A stretch of DNA of 23,931 nucleotides, taken from assembly GCA_003427395.1 (NCBI GenBank), contig BFEA01001119.1, positions 17,383 through 41,313 on the forward strand, read 5' to 3'. Position 1 is the first letter of the stretch; each line of letters starts with the position of its first letter. The notes under the pieces are model-generated. The model saw only the letters and a program-made list of their open reading frames with translations, was not told where the DNA came from and did no database searches. Positions 1 through 9,597 of the stretch are shown piece by piece. A program made the translations under genes and the position numbers. The stretch comes from Chara braunii (lineage: Eukaryota; Streptophyta; Charophyceae; Charales; Characeae).

Positions 1-202
1 AAAAAAAAAAAAAAAAGTAATCAAGAAAATCTGAAACAAAAGATATGTTATGGAGAAAAATAAATTAAACAAGATTTTCTTGAGCATTACATCCGAATTC
101 CTTACCAAATTTGAAATAAAAATAAAATACGAAAACAAAATACTAATAATAAAAATGAATAAAAATAAAAAGAGAATTAAATTTAGTGAGTGCGCGAGCA
201 GG

Positions 203-560
203 TTGTCGACACCGCCATCTTTGGCGATTTTTCACTTTTTTGGGGCATAGTTAAATGCCCTGAAAATTTACAAATGTTTACTTCACATGATACTGATCCC
301 ACTAAAAAAGTTTCAAAAAACAATAAAATTGTTTAAACCCCGAAGTGAAGTGAAAACAAAAAGTAAAAAGTGAAAAAATAGGTGGGCAAACACGTATTGA
401 CACCGACATCTTTGGCGATTTTTAATTCTTATTTAGCTTAGCCAAATGACTTGAAAATTTATAGGAATGTACCTCACGTTATAGAGAACTCACAAAAAAA
501 CAATGAAAAAAAAATAATTATTTTTAGACCCCGAAATAATTTTTGGCGGAGCCAAATGCC
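203..560. repeat. Satellite-like tandem repeat, period 191 bp
   Basis: Two diverged units lie head to tail. The landmark 'ttggcgattttt' occurs at 221 and 412, and 'accccgaa' at 337 and 528, both exactly 191 bp apart. The block 'tgaaaattta' is shared as well. A third, partial unit starts near 541 with 'ttggcggagccaaatgcc' and then runs into the GC-rich inverted repeat. The units are AT-rich and carry no convincing coding frame. The array may continue to the left of the window. Confidence 0.7.
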
Positions 561-593
561 GTCGGGTTCGGACCCCGTACGGGACCCCGAACG

Positions 594-637
594 CCCGTAC
601 GTACGGAGGTCTGGCCAGGGACCTCCGTACGTACGGG
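594..637. repeat. Perfect 18-bp inverted repeat (hairpin), 8-nt loop
   Basis: The arms at 594-611 and 620-637 are exact reverse complements and both contain GTACGTACGG. The loop TGGCCAGG is itself nearly palindromic. Just upstream, 566-592 forms a second imperfect palindrome centred on CCCGTACGGG with GTTCGG and CCGAAC arms. A (TA)n tract follows at about 650-670. The GC-rich palindromes stand out from the AT-rich satellite beside them. It could be a cruciform-prone site or the end of a foldback element; no function is assigned. Confidence 0.8.
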
Positions 638-671
638 CTGGTGACCCTGTATATATATATATATATATATT

Positions 672-1150
672 TGATTATCACGTTTGGCTAAGAATGTGAA
701 CATGACTTCAAGGCAAACGTTGCTTGTATTGTTTGTTTTCCATGACATATATTCTGTTCAGATTATTCTGAGATTTTTATTCAGTTCTTAAATATTTTTT
801 TATGTTCGCATTTGAACGGTTTTGGGTGCTCATTCGTGCTCGGGCGAACATGTCCGGGTTCAAACACGATGCTATGTAGGTTTTCTATATACTCATTTTC
901 TGAATTCAATTTATTTTCTTCTCTTGCTGCTCCGAATTTCTGACGAGACCGTATAGCAGATAATTGCATAGGCTGATTGTGCGGTAACTCCAAGGATGGC
1001 GTCCATGTTGAACAACTTGCGTCTGTTGGTTTGACAAAGTTTATTCCTGTGTTTTTCCGTCCGGTCTCATTGACCATGTACGCAGACGAAGAACTGCGTA
1101 CATGTGGGCAAGTAAATGGTCGTAGAGATAAGGAGAAGCTGACACTATAG
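672..1150. other. Non-coding stretch, nothing recognised
   Basis: Mixed-composition DNA between the (TA)n tract and the first coding-like block. A 125-codon open frame on the minus strand has no recognisable domain and runs opposite to the coding-like plus-strand block that follows. I treat it as chance. Confidence 0.4.
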
Positions 1151-1155
1151 CAGGT

Positions 1156-1680
1156 CATGACACAAATTCGTGAGGCTAGCCCGGAAGCAGAAAATCATGT
1201 CCGGAGCCAGTTCGATATGCACAGTTTCAAAGAGGAAATTGATAAGGCTGAGACGGGACTCGATCTACTTCGTGTGGCCGGAGAATTGGACCTGGTCATA
1301 GCCTAGGCCTGTCACAGTCTGGACCAATTTCTAGCTGAAATGTTGGCTCAAAATACCCAGCACATTGAAGAAGAGAACAAAGGGAAGGAATGAAAAACAA
1401 GCAAAGGGAAACATACAACAATTAAATGAAGATGTGGTCGATCAGAATATCAAACAACTAGAAGAAGCATTGCACGCAGAGATGAAAAAGAAGGTAGTAT
1501 ACATGGGTTTGAAAGGGTTTTTAAGGGGGTTGAAAAAAATTTTGACTTACAAGGAACACATTTCAATTTGATTTTTTGTTTCTGTTTTTTTTTTTTTTCC
1601 AAGTTCATAAGGAATTATGTAGTGACCCTCAACCAATAGATGGCCGCATTGCAATTCTGGACAATATGTTGTTTTTACAG
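1156..1680 (+). pseudogene. Decayed gene fragment with exon-like blocks, helical/coiled-coil product
   Basis: No family recognised. A coding-like frame starts after a possible splice acceptor (ctgac...tatagcag, ending about 1155). It reads as charged helical protein (for example IREASPEAENHV and LDQFLAEMLAQNTQHI), interrupted by an in-frame TAG at 1304-1306. Near 1380-1395 the frame must shift to continue as NIQQLNEDVVDQNIKQLEEA. That stretch has coiled-coil spacing and ends at about 1493 in AAG followed by gtagta, a plausible donor. A pyrimidine-rich tract ending in ccaag at about 1602 could be the acceptor for a short next block reading KELCSDPQPIDGRIAILDN. The stop and frame change say it is broken. 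What I see is open reading and splice-like signals; that it was a spliced gene is inference. Confidence 0.35.
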
Positions 1681-1734
1681 AAATTTTTTGATTTTTTTTT
1701 TTTGGAAGTTCGGGGCCCCACCAAAGTTACCACC

Positions 1735-1905
1735 AATTTACTGATTATAACGCCCTATGCCCGGGCATTATTGTCCGGTGCAAGCAGTGTCTCAAAATCA
1801 ATTGAGCAAGCTCACATGTCGTCTTGGTTTCAATGCCTGCAGCCTTCGTGTCACCATAAAGCTCAAACTATATCATCATCCCAAGCGGGGATCTCTAAAG
1901 AGAAG
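1735..1905 (+). pseudogene. Coding-like block, possible further exon of the decayed gene
   Basis: An open frame runs from the T-rich tract to about 1905 and includes SSVSKSIEQAHMSSWFQCLQ. It ends at AAG followed by gtacgt, a good splice-donor match. No family is recognised. A degraded second copy of the same stretch lies 273 bp downstream (about 2068-2150), with stops in the equivalent frame. The block could be an exon of the upstream relic or part of a small duplicated repeat. Confidence 0.25.
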
Positions 1906-2155
1906 GTACGTTTTTTCCAGTTCCAAGATGTGACGAGTCGATTTTGCAATTGTGTTAATTGAAATCAGAATAATAGTAATAACTCTTACTCGAATGAAAT
2001 GGATACTATCGATTGAGGCGAAGTGGCGCAGTCTGCAACATATAAAAAATTTATCACTAATATCTTGAAATCAATCGAGCAAGCTCAAAGGTCGCAATGG
2101 TTTCAATGTCTGTAGCTTCGTGTTGCCATATATCATCATCTAGAGCAAGGATGTC
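1794..2155. repeat. Direct duplication offset by 273 bp
   Basis: About 90 nt starting at 1794 (landmark tcaattgagcaagctca) recurs at about 2067 (tcaatcgagcaagctca). The shared downstream blocks are 'tggtttcaatg', 'agc(c)ttcgtgt' and 'atatcatcatc'. The second copy has substitutions and small deletions. The DNA between the copies holds nothing else that I recognise. Confidence 0.65.
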
Positions 2156-2302
2156 TGGTGTGTACTAGTTGAGGGGCGCAATGCATATCTCAACACATAT
2201 ATGAATTCCCTGCTGATTTTTGGCACTGACATTCGTCATTTGGGTGGATACTTTCCAGCTTTGAGCCTACATATTACTGTGCAAGTACCCAAAGATGGTG
2301 AG

Positions 2303-2570
2303 GTGCGGCGGAGTGCCACCCGGACGACTCTACATCTCGCACTGATTTGGCATGGGACTAACCCACAATGCACTTCGTGAGGGATAACCGAGACGCAACT
2401 ACTGGTGGTTGAAAACTAAAGAATAACCCACTACAAATCAATGTGGTTGAAGTAAAGCAGAAGTCAATAACAATGCGCGCATTAACTCGAAGTGGCTATT
2501 TGCCACTTGGACGGGTGACCCTGCATCAACCCCCCTAACATAGCATAGGGCTGGAGAGCAGGTCCAACTG
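2303..2570 (+). other. Possible group II intron 5' domain (organelle-derived), weak
   Basis: The stretch begins GTGCGG, the usual 5' end of group II introns, and is rich in short local hairpins. These include GCAT-GGG/CCC-ATGC at about 2353-2375, AAGTGG/CCACTT at about 2492-2510 and CCCTA/TAGGG at about 2535-2552. I judge the phrase 'gagggataaccgagacgc' to resemble domain I of subgroup IIA introns, from memory only. I could not find a matching domain V in the next 1.4 kb: 'gtgtacggtcc' near 3590 resembles only the 3' half. A second mitochondrial insertion in this window makes organelle origin reasonable. It could also be unrelated structured DNA. Confidence 0.25.
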
Positions 2571-3839
2571 GAACCCCAAACCTTCACTTGCAAAATTATT
2601 CAATAATGTTGGAGTCCACATTGATAGCCAAGATAGCCATCCGCCAACACCAATCACAATATCCAGGCGGCCAGCACTCTTCAATGAAGATTTAACAGAG
2701 TTTTCAAATTATGGAAGACTCTGACCAATATCCCGAATGGGAAAACAGTCGGACTTTTGTTGCTGCTTTCCATGATGGTCACTACTCCTACAGTACCGTT
2801 GTTCAACAGGGAAATTGAAGTGGAGCTGAAATCCAATGAAGCAACTCCACAACATCTGTCGTGTAAGTGCCCGACTTTGAAAAGCACATGCAAGCGGTGG
2901 ACATATCACTAGAGAAAAAATGGGGGAGAGGGAGTAGATTCATGCGGTCGACGAGGTCGGATAGATTTCCTACCCGCGAGTTCTTAAGGGAAAAACGGAT
3001 GGGGCTAAATAACACCTCGTGAGGGTGTTGCTCTTTAAGGTTATATGGCCTGGCAGAAACATATCAAGATTCCAAGTTAAACCTTTAACAAACAGAGAAT
3101 TAAAGAATGGTCAAGCAGGGATTGAAGCAAGCGGTCGAAGTGCATTGGAGAAGAAAAGCGAAATCAGATAAAATGCAGGCAAAGGCAATTGATGTGGTTT
3201 CTTCAAACATGGGCGCAAACAAATCAATTTGCAGTAGTACATAGGTTTGGTTCTTAAGAAGGGTTCCATTCTTTCTCATGGATTTTGGGATTGGAAAATT
3301 TAGGAAGTAGGCATGAGGTAAGGTAGGTAGATGGTTAGTAAGAAGACCAGGTGCTCAGTCTTCACAGCAGTACATCACCACTGTGGGCTAGTCCGACATC
3401 GCCAGTAGGACTTGGAGCTGTGCTCACTGGGTCGATCGGTCCCCAGGGCCGAAGTAGGCATGTTAGTAGCTTCTTATGTTATTTTTTATGATGAGTTCAC
3501 TCAATCATTTCTGTTAGGAAAATGTACCTCGATAATTGTAGGACTTCAACTCAAGAACTGAACTTGGGTAATGCTCCTACGATTCTCCGTGTACGGTCCA
3601 TAAAGTACGTAAACCATACCTTGGGGGAAAAAAAAGGAAATCAAAGCACCACCATGAGGAGGGATAGACGCAACAGGCACGATTATTCTTTCTAATTTGA
3701 TGAAATCTTGATTTCTTGTTTATCCTTTCCTAATTCCTGCTTATTGAGCTTCCAACCTCATGGTTGCTGCACCCTAGCCACAACAACAAATCCATGTTGT
3801 TTTGCATTTCTACGTTGGGGGCGGGGAGGGGGCGGGGCA
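2571..3839. other. Non-coding stretch, nothing firmly recognised
   Basis: Only short overlapping frames occur, none with a recognisable motif. A hairpin-capable segment lies at 3539-3583 (GTAGGA ... TCCTAC arms with CAAG/CTTG inside). The stretch at 3350-3470 is GC-richer and looks structured, but matches no RNA family that I can name. Confidence 0.35.
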
Positions 3840-4010
3840 GGATAAATTTCTTAAAGGGTCTTATAGGGGTTCCAAGGGGGGTTGTTTAATACCGTTCATT
3901 ACTTTTTTCTCTTTATTTTCAATTTAGTAAGGGATTCTAAGATAACCCTCAACCAAAAGTTGTTGCACTGCACTTCTATAGCACACCGTTTTTTTAACTT
4001 CAGATTTTTT
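3840..4010 (+). repeat. Diverged copy of the 1490-1690 segment
   Basis: The order of landmarks matches 1490-1690: G-rich aggggtt runs, a T-rich tract, 'aagg(g/a)att', 'accctcaacca', 'ttg(c)ac(t)tgca', then a T-run with an acag/tcag end. The copy is strongly diverged, with stops in the frame that is open in the first copy. This suggests that the first segment belongs to a dispersed repeat and is not a unique host gene. Confidence 0.4.
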
Positions 4011-4370
4011 AAATTTTGACAAGTTGATTGATTTTAGACTGAGTTTTGATAGGTTGATTGATGTTGGATTGTGATCTATATATGTATATTAAAAAAAGGA
4101 TAGGACCCCGTAAGACGCTTGGCCCGGGCGAGGAAAATGAGGCCCACGCATCAGTTGAATGAGACAGATGTACTGCTCCATTTCGAACATTTCTTTTCGG
4201 GCGGGCCGAACCCCGCATTCGTAAGTTTTTCTTTTCAGGGGTGTTTGGTACAGTTGGCATTGCCTCAACTCTATGAACGAGGTCTTTTTCTACTGCGGGT
4301 TTGTTGCGCGCCCCGCCTTCGATTGCAGAAAGTGTTGTCCGGCAGGTGTCAGGCAGATTCAACCACGCAG
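4011..4370. other. Intergenic, short repeat motif only
   Basis: A 26-nt motif starting 'ttttgacaagttgattga' at about 4015 recurs at about 15867 as 'ttttgacaagttcattga', on the other side of the composite element and next to a T-run in both places. Open frames exist on both strands but overlap one another, show no domain and run into the R3 repeat. I see no gene. Confidence 0.4.
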
Positions 4371-4484
4371 TGTGTATTTCCATGTTCTAGGCAAAGATTC
4401 ATTCAATTTTGCTCATCCTATCGTTGAAAGTAGCATGAGGCCAACCGCGAGGTTGGGGACTTGCCTGTTCTCTCTCTCTCTCTC

Positions 4485-4517
<33 letters not shown>

Positions 4518-4734
4518 GACACACACACATAAAAGAAAGAAAAAAAGGTGGCAGCGTATATTTCCATGTTTTAGCGGAAGATTCATTATCGATCGAAGTA
4601 GTCTCTCTCAATCTTTCTGCTCACATGGAAAGGAGTGTACATTTTCATGTTCTAGCGGCAGATTCATTCAGATTTTTCTCATCCTATCCATGCAAGTAGC
4701 CTCTCTCTAGCTCTCTACGTGCATGGCAGGAAAA

Positions 4735-4755
<21 letters not shown>
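4371..4755 (+). repeat. R3 repeat cluster, left flank (three copies) with CT/CA tracts
   Basis: Three copies of a short dispersed repeat start at about 4372, 4551 and 4635. The consensus landmarks are 'tgtatatttccatgttctag', then 'agattcattc', then 'tttgctcatcctatc', then 'aggccagccgcgaggttgg'. The first copy is the longest, ends in (CT)n at about 4470-4517 and continues into a short CA run. The other two are truncated after 'gaagtag' or 'caagtag' and also run into CT tracts. The last tract, (CT)n(CA)n at 4736-4783, abuts the left long direct repeat. Confidence 0.8.
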
Positions 4756-4756
<1 letters not shown>

Positions 4757-4788
<32 letters not shown>

Positions 4789-7274
4789 TATATTCTTGTA
4801 TTCCTGCTTACATATCTATATATATGAGTATTCTAATGCGTATATACCTTTTATATACATATATATATTTATGAATATATATGTGCCTATTAATGTGCAT
4901 GTATATGTATATATATATATATATGTATATGTATATAATGCTTCGGACCGGGGCTACCAAAAAAGCAGGACCACCCTGCCTACCTCTAGCTTGACGTGCC
5001 CATCCAGTTAATACATGAAACGTTGCTCTATGTGACCACACACACACACACATATTGATATAGAGGAGGATTTTTCGTCCCACATTAGGCCCTCGTTCAG
5101 AGGCATCCAGAGGCCTGGTGTTCCCCCCAGGAGGGTTGCCCTACGAACCACTGTTTTCACAAGTGGATTCTCTACCCCGTCGAGAATTGTGTAATAACCT
5201 CCTGAAACGGAGTGCTTGTCCTCTCATTTCCAAGCGACGGCCTACTCCCTCCGCCCCAGGTGATTCCTGCTGTGTCGGTTGGACCAGCGCTGGGTGGTAG
5301 CGCCCTCGCCCTGCTTTCCTTCTCCTTGTCCACATGTACTCTTGATCACACGATTGTTTGTTTAGGGCATCGTGAGAGCCCTCAATCGCGTGCGTGTTTT
5401 CGTTTGGCAGTGGTTTCCATAGCAGGACCTTCCAGTCGGAGTTCGGCGAGTGCATCGTTAACGACCTTTCTTGTTCCCACCCCACCACCCACCCCCCTCA
5501 TCCCCCCCCTCACCACCCCCCTGTCTTAGTCTCTGTCTTCTTGAGGTTCTATCCTCTGGACGCCCTTTCAGAACGCTATGAGGGAAGTTTCTCTCCTCTG
5601 ATGAGCTGGCATAGCGTAAGCCAGTGAAAAATACTTTAGGGCTTGATCCGCTACCCTCTCTCCATGCGCCGACATCATAGGGCCACTCGGCCGAATTGGG
5701 AAACTTGCCTCTTTTCTTCTCTTTCTCCCTCCCCCTTTCCCCATACGGTGTGGTGAGTGTTGTTTTTGAACGAAATTGTATTGGTGTATTGGTGTGTTGG
5801 AGTATTGTATTGCTATTTTTCTATGGTGCTTGGCCTGCGTTGCTCGTGTAAAACATAAATCTTAGGTTTATGAAAACGCGCGAAGCGATCCCTTTGAAAA
5901 ACAGGTGGGGTTGGTTGTATGTGGGCCATGCTCTTCTGTCCAAGGATGCGTGGTTGTTGACAAAGAAACATGAGGAGCTGATGCTGCAGGATTGATTCTC
6001 TCTTAACCCCGGAAGCTCTTCAACATGGACGAGTTGGACGTAGCATACTGCATCGTTGTCACGTTGATTGCCCTCTTCGCTTTCCTGTCGTTCCTAGCTT
6101 TTCTGGATAGCCGAGAGGCCTTGCTCTGTTTCAGTCCTGACCTGGTCGTGGTCCTCTTCATGTGTCCCTCCTCGAGTTTGGAAGGCATGATGGCGATGCC
6201 ATGTCGGGTCTACCTCTTCTCCCCAGTACTAAGAGCGGTAGTTTCGAGAGGCTATGTATGGTGAGTAGGAAACGGGGTGGGAAGGAGAGGCCACTGGGGT
6301 TTCGATTGTCCAAAGACTCAATGGGTTTTTCGTCGCGAGGAGTGTGTTTATTTTCTCATCTTAATAATGGCTGCAATACGTAGTGCTACGGAGGTTTGGT
6401 GGAAGGTACGAGGGTAGTGGGGGGCCTTTCGAAAACCTTGTTTTGATCGTATTCGTTTCTTCGCAACGATGTGCATTGCTGCTTTAATTCTAGTTACTCC
6501 ATCCCTATCGTGCCTCCTCTTTTCTTGGAAGATTGTGGGTGCCATCGACACTTTGAGCATAGGCCCACAACCGACATGTCCCGTTTCCCTCGGTGTTGTT
6601 GTGCAGCAATGGGCACTTGTCTTTCTCTCTTCCACCATCATCATGACGACCACACTTCTAGGTGGGCTGATTATCTTGTGGTTGGTTGCTTGTTCGTGTT
6701 GGGGTCTTCACTTTTTGTCCATGTACCAGTTGGTGGAGATGCGGAGGTTCAATTTCAAAATTAGTATAACAGAGTTGGTGGTACTGTGGTTGTGATCGTG
6801 ACTTTTCGAAGGGTTCTGCGACCAAGGGGTTTTGTTTGTTTGCATCATGAGCTTTTAAGTGAATCCAGTTCATCTTCATGTTCGTATCTATTCGTGCCTC
6901 TAATGAATTGGATTTGTATTGCCCGAGCTTTTACCCCCAGTTTGTTGTCAATTTAAGAAAGTTCCTCCCTCTGTTTGCTTTCCTCTTCTCTCTTGTTGCA
7001 CATCTTCGTGATCCCTGAGTCTGAAATGTCATTTGGATGCTGCACTCCACGGATCAATGTCTTGCCACCCTTATGCCTCGTTGTTCCGACAAATTATGCG
7101 CATGTTCTCTCATGAGCCAATCTCATCCACTTCAATTATAAGTGATCATGTTTATTCTTCGGAGGTAATATGAGAACCGCTTAGCTGGGGTCGTTCTTTG
7201 CATGACTTTTTGACACAACATGCTGCGATACGGTCGCGGGGGTTTAATTCGTATAAGTACAATAAACACACACA
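4757..7274 (+). repeat. Left long direct repeat of the Penelope-like element (pseudo-LTR)
   Basis: About 2.5 kb that recurs in the same orientation and order at 11518-14700. Shared landmarks in order: 'tacatatattctt', 'accaaaaaagcagg', 'ttaatacatgaaac', 'gaggatttttcg', 'gaccagcgctgggtgg', 'acgacctttcttgttcccac', the hammerhead at about 5594-5641, 'atgatggcgatgccatgtcg', 'atcatcatgacgaccacact', 'gctgcactccacggat' and 'ccgcttagctgggg'. Over about 170 nt near the right end I count roughly 10% substitutions between the copies. The pair of repeats encloses ORF1 and an RT, and both carry a hammerhead, which matches the pLTRs of Penelope-like elements. The open frames within it are not conserved between copies. 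Confidence 0.88.
5594..5641 (+). ncRNA. Type I hammerhead ribozyme motif in the left pLTR
   Basis: CUGAUGA is at 5598-5604. Helix II is GCUGGC (5605-5610) with GCCAGU (5620-5625), six pairs including one G-U, closed by a 9-nt loop. GAAA is at 5626-5629. Helix III is very short: A5629-U5636 and A5630-U5635. The cleavage triplet is UUU, with predicted cleavage between 5637 and 5638. Helix I pairs AGGG (5638-5641) with UCCU (5594-5597). Very short helix III is a known feature of hammerheads in Penelope-like elements, which often act as dimers. The motif is on the same strand as the RT. Confidence 0.8.
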
Positions 7275-7595
7275 TTGGGGTTTTCCCCATAATTGCCGTC
7301 GAAGGGGTTTGACTCCCTTTCGTCATGTTTTTGTCCCCTTCATGCCCCCACGACTCCCTTTCTGAGTATCATTTTCCCCTTGATTACTTGTGAATCACAC
7401 CCATTATGAAGTGGATCTGGTTTGTTTACTTGTGTATTCCGTGACGGGCATTAGGGTGCTAGGGTGTTCTTACCATGGTTTGTTGTGTGCCTATGGCAGG
7501 TGCCTTCTTTTTCCAACAACGGATGGTACTCGGATCTGCTTGGTGATGGCATGGAGTGACTGGATTCGTTCCTTGCCCCTTACCGCCCTGTCCAA
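7275..7595 (+). other. Leader between left pLTR and ORF1
   Basis: Unique to the left side, since the right pLTR runs into a (CA)n array here instead. This is the probable 5' untranslated leader of the element. The only open frames are short and without recognisable domains. No promoter motif can be named with confidence. Confidence 0.5.
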
Positions 7596-9162
7596 ATGTT
7601 GATTTCCATAGCCCCAAGTAGGGTCCTTGAATTTTTTAGGATGCATTCGGTGGGTGTTTTCCCCCCTTCCCCTCCCCTCATTACTGTGCTCGCCTTCTAT
7701 GACTGGGCTGACCTGTTGTGGACCGCTGCCCATGATAAGCAGGCCTTTCCTGCGCTGTCCAAGCGTCTAGCTACTCAGGCCCATGACGTGAAACAGGAAG
7801 ATGACCTTGTCGAGCTGTGTATTCAGGACGATCTCGCCATGAAAGAGAAAGTCCTCGTCGATCTTTGGCGTGCCGACTCTAAGTTCCATGCGAATCTGGT
7901 CAATAGGGATCCCTCAATAGAGTTAGATTTAGATGTATCTGAGAATGAAGAGGATGAGGACGATCCTCTCCCCCTAACGGAAGCGGAGGAGTTCCACAGA
8001 ACGATCCTAGCGGAGAGTACGACGCAGAGGACGAAGGCAGTTGCTTCCAACCATAGAGTGAGGGTGAACAAGTATACCCGGAATGTGTTCCTTCCCACTG
8101 TCCCCCCAAGGTGGGTTGAAGCCCACTCTAGGGGAGTAGAGGATAGGTTATGGGATCTTGACACCTTCAATTATGTTGCACCTATCAGCCCTAACGCGTA
8201 TCAGTTCTTAGCGTCTCTTGGCGAGGAAGAGATGAAGTGCAATAAAAAAGCACTCACGGAGAACACGAAAGTATTCAACGGGGAATACTCTTGGCGAGGA
8301 GGAGATGAAGAAGTGCAATCAAAAAGCACTCACGGAGAAAACAAAATTATTCAACGGGGAAAATCCCTTGACCGCAAACACCATGAACCTTCCGGTGGTT
8401 GGGGATTCTGAACCCACCAAGTGCACTGTTACTCCTTCGAGCCTTGCCAGTAGGGGATTCTTGGGTCCTAGAGTCCAATCCGCCATGGCTGAGCTTGAAC
8501 ATATCTGGAATGTCGCCCGCCCTTACCTCAAATGCCAATGTGTGCAGAAGAACAAGGGGGATTGTGGGAAGAATATCACATGGTTTGACCATATGCTTTG
8601 GTACTCGATATCCAATGTCCATTTCCTGTATCCCCAGGCCCTTACCTTGAGAGCTTGTGCGAGAGCATTTACGAACCGTGTCAAGACGATGTGGCGTGGC
8701 CCCATACTCGCTTCGGTTGTCTTCTCCCACATGAGGGAGATCATGGTCAGTCTGGCATTCAGTGTCATCCTTGACCCCACTAGGAGACCAGAGAACATCC
8801 TCGATGATCCAACGATCATGTTGCACAAATTCCCGAAGACCATGGCCAAGCTCATCCTTCCTTCTCAGTACCTCCACGCACCGAATGAGAGGAAGAGGAA
8901 GGTGGACCAAGCGTCCGGAGCTGCGACAAAGAAGGCAAGGAATGGACAACAGACCACTTTGACGTTCTACGTGGGGCCCGCAGTTCAGGATCTACTCGCC
9001 ACACTAGGACAGACTCCCTCTGATAGTTGTGCTGAGGGCACACCCTCGAGCTCCGTGATCACTACCCAGAATGAGGCCCAGACATCGACGTCCAACAAGG
9101 TAGTAAGGAGGAGTCCCAGAGGAAGGGACAGCGAGGACGAACTTGTTTGCACACTAAGATGA
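7596..9162 (+). pseudogene. ORF1 of the Penelope-like element, split by a 73-bp tandem duplication
   Basis: Two overlapping frames (7596-8411 and 8305-9162) are parts of one reading frame. A 73-bp duplication (units from about 8218 and 8291) repeats the coded stretch KALTENTKVFNGE as KALTEKTKLFNGE. Because 73 is not a multiple of three, it forces the shift. The predicted start is the ATG at 7596 or a later one (MHSVGV). The protein has an acidic middle (SENEEDEDDPLPLTEAEE). A cysteine cluster CQCVQKNKGDC near the middle of the second part is followed by a helical region rich in aromatic and hydrophobic residues. A bipartite basic signal (KRKRK-like ERKRKV, then KKAR) is a likely nuclear localisation signal. 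The family is not recognised and I see no GIY-YIG endonuclease signature. Lying just upstream of the RT on the same strand, it is probably the element's own first ORF. Confidence 0.65.
8218..8363. repeat. 73-bp tandem duplication inside ORF1
   Basis: Units begin 'ttggcgagga' at 8219 and 8292. They share 'gcactcacggagaa' and 'attcaacgggga', differing by a few substitutions and a small indel. The divergence means that the duplication is not an assembly stutter. Confidence 0.85.
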
Positions 9163-9597
9163 ACTTGTTTGATCGTGTATCCAAGATTATAAGGGTGTCA
9201 TGACTCGCAACCCCGTTGGGAGGAACAAGTGGCAGAGGACCCCGCCATCCGACAAGACCTTTTTTGTACACATCCGCTATACGAGGCGGGTCATGGAGAA
9301 TGTTCGTTTCCAAACTATCCTTGAGAAGGCTGTTGAGTCATTTTTTCCAGTAGATGTTAGGGAACTTTTAGCTTTGGTAGTAATTGGATGGACTTATTTA
9401 AACACTTTGCAATCGGTTGTGTATAAAGTTACTATAAACCCTCCGTTGTTTTTCGCAACTTTGTGCTGGATCAATTGGCTGGAATCTTGCTCTGCGATGG
9501 AAATATGTTTTTGTTGTTCAAACAGGTTCTCGTCATTTCACCACCCTTGCACTTTGAATATGTCCCAGCCTTTTTCATCCCCCTCCACCCACATCCT
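9163..9597 (+). other. ORF1-RT junction, probable N-terminal part of the RT gene
   Basis: An open frame from 9200 (MTRNPVGRNKWQRT...) runs through to the 22-bp duplication and joins the RT frame if one duplicated unit is discounted. A competing frame from about 9430 reads NFVLDQLAGILLCDGN and looks equally protein-like, so an extra frameshift may lie near 9430-9540. No domain is recognised in either. I regard this as degraded coding DNA of the same element. Confidence 0.4.

Noticed and set aside
781-1158. 125-codon minus-strand frame
   Set aside because: No recognisable domain, low-quality composition at both ends, and it overlaps the start of coding-like DNA on the other strand.
3585-3640. 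'gtgtacggtcc' as a group II domain V end
   Set aside because: The 5' half that should pair with it is not found within 34 nt on either strand.
4399-4611. Minus-strand frame with an RE-repeat protein
   Set aside because: It is a translation of (CT)n. The same holds for all frames rich in RE, SL, HT or VC repeats at 14.5-15.8 kb and 17.5-18.4 kb.
6025-6264. 79-codon hydrophobic open frame in the left pLTR (MDELDVAYCIVV...)
   Set aside because: The right pLTR has a deletion of about 56 bp at this place and further changes, so the frame is not conserved between the two copies. It is better read as chance.
7823-8170. Minus-strand frame opposite ORF1
   Set aside because: It is a shadow of ORF1, whose frame is supported by the duplicated coded segment.
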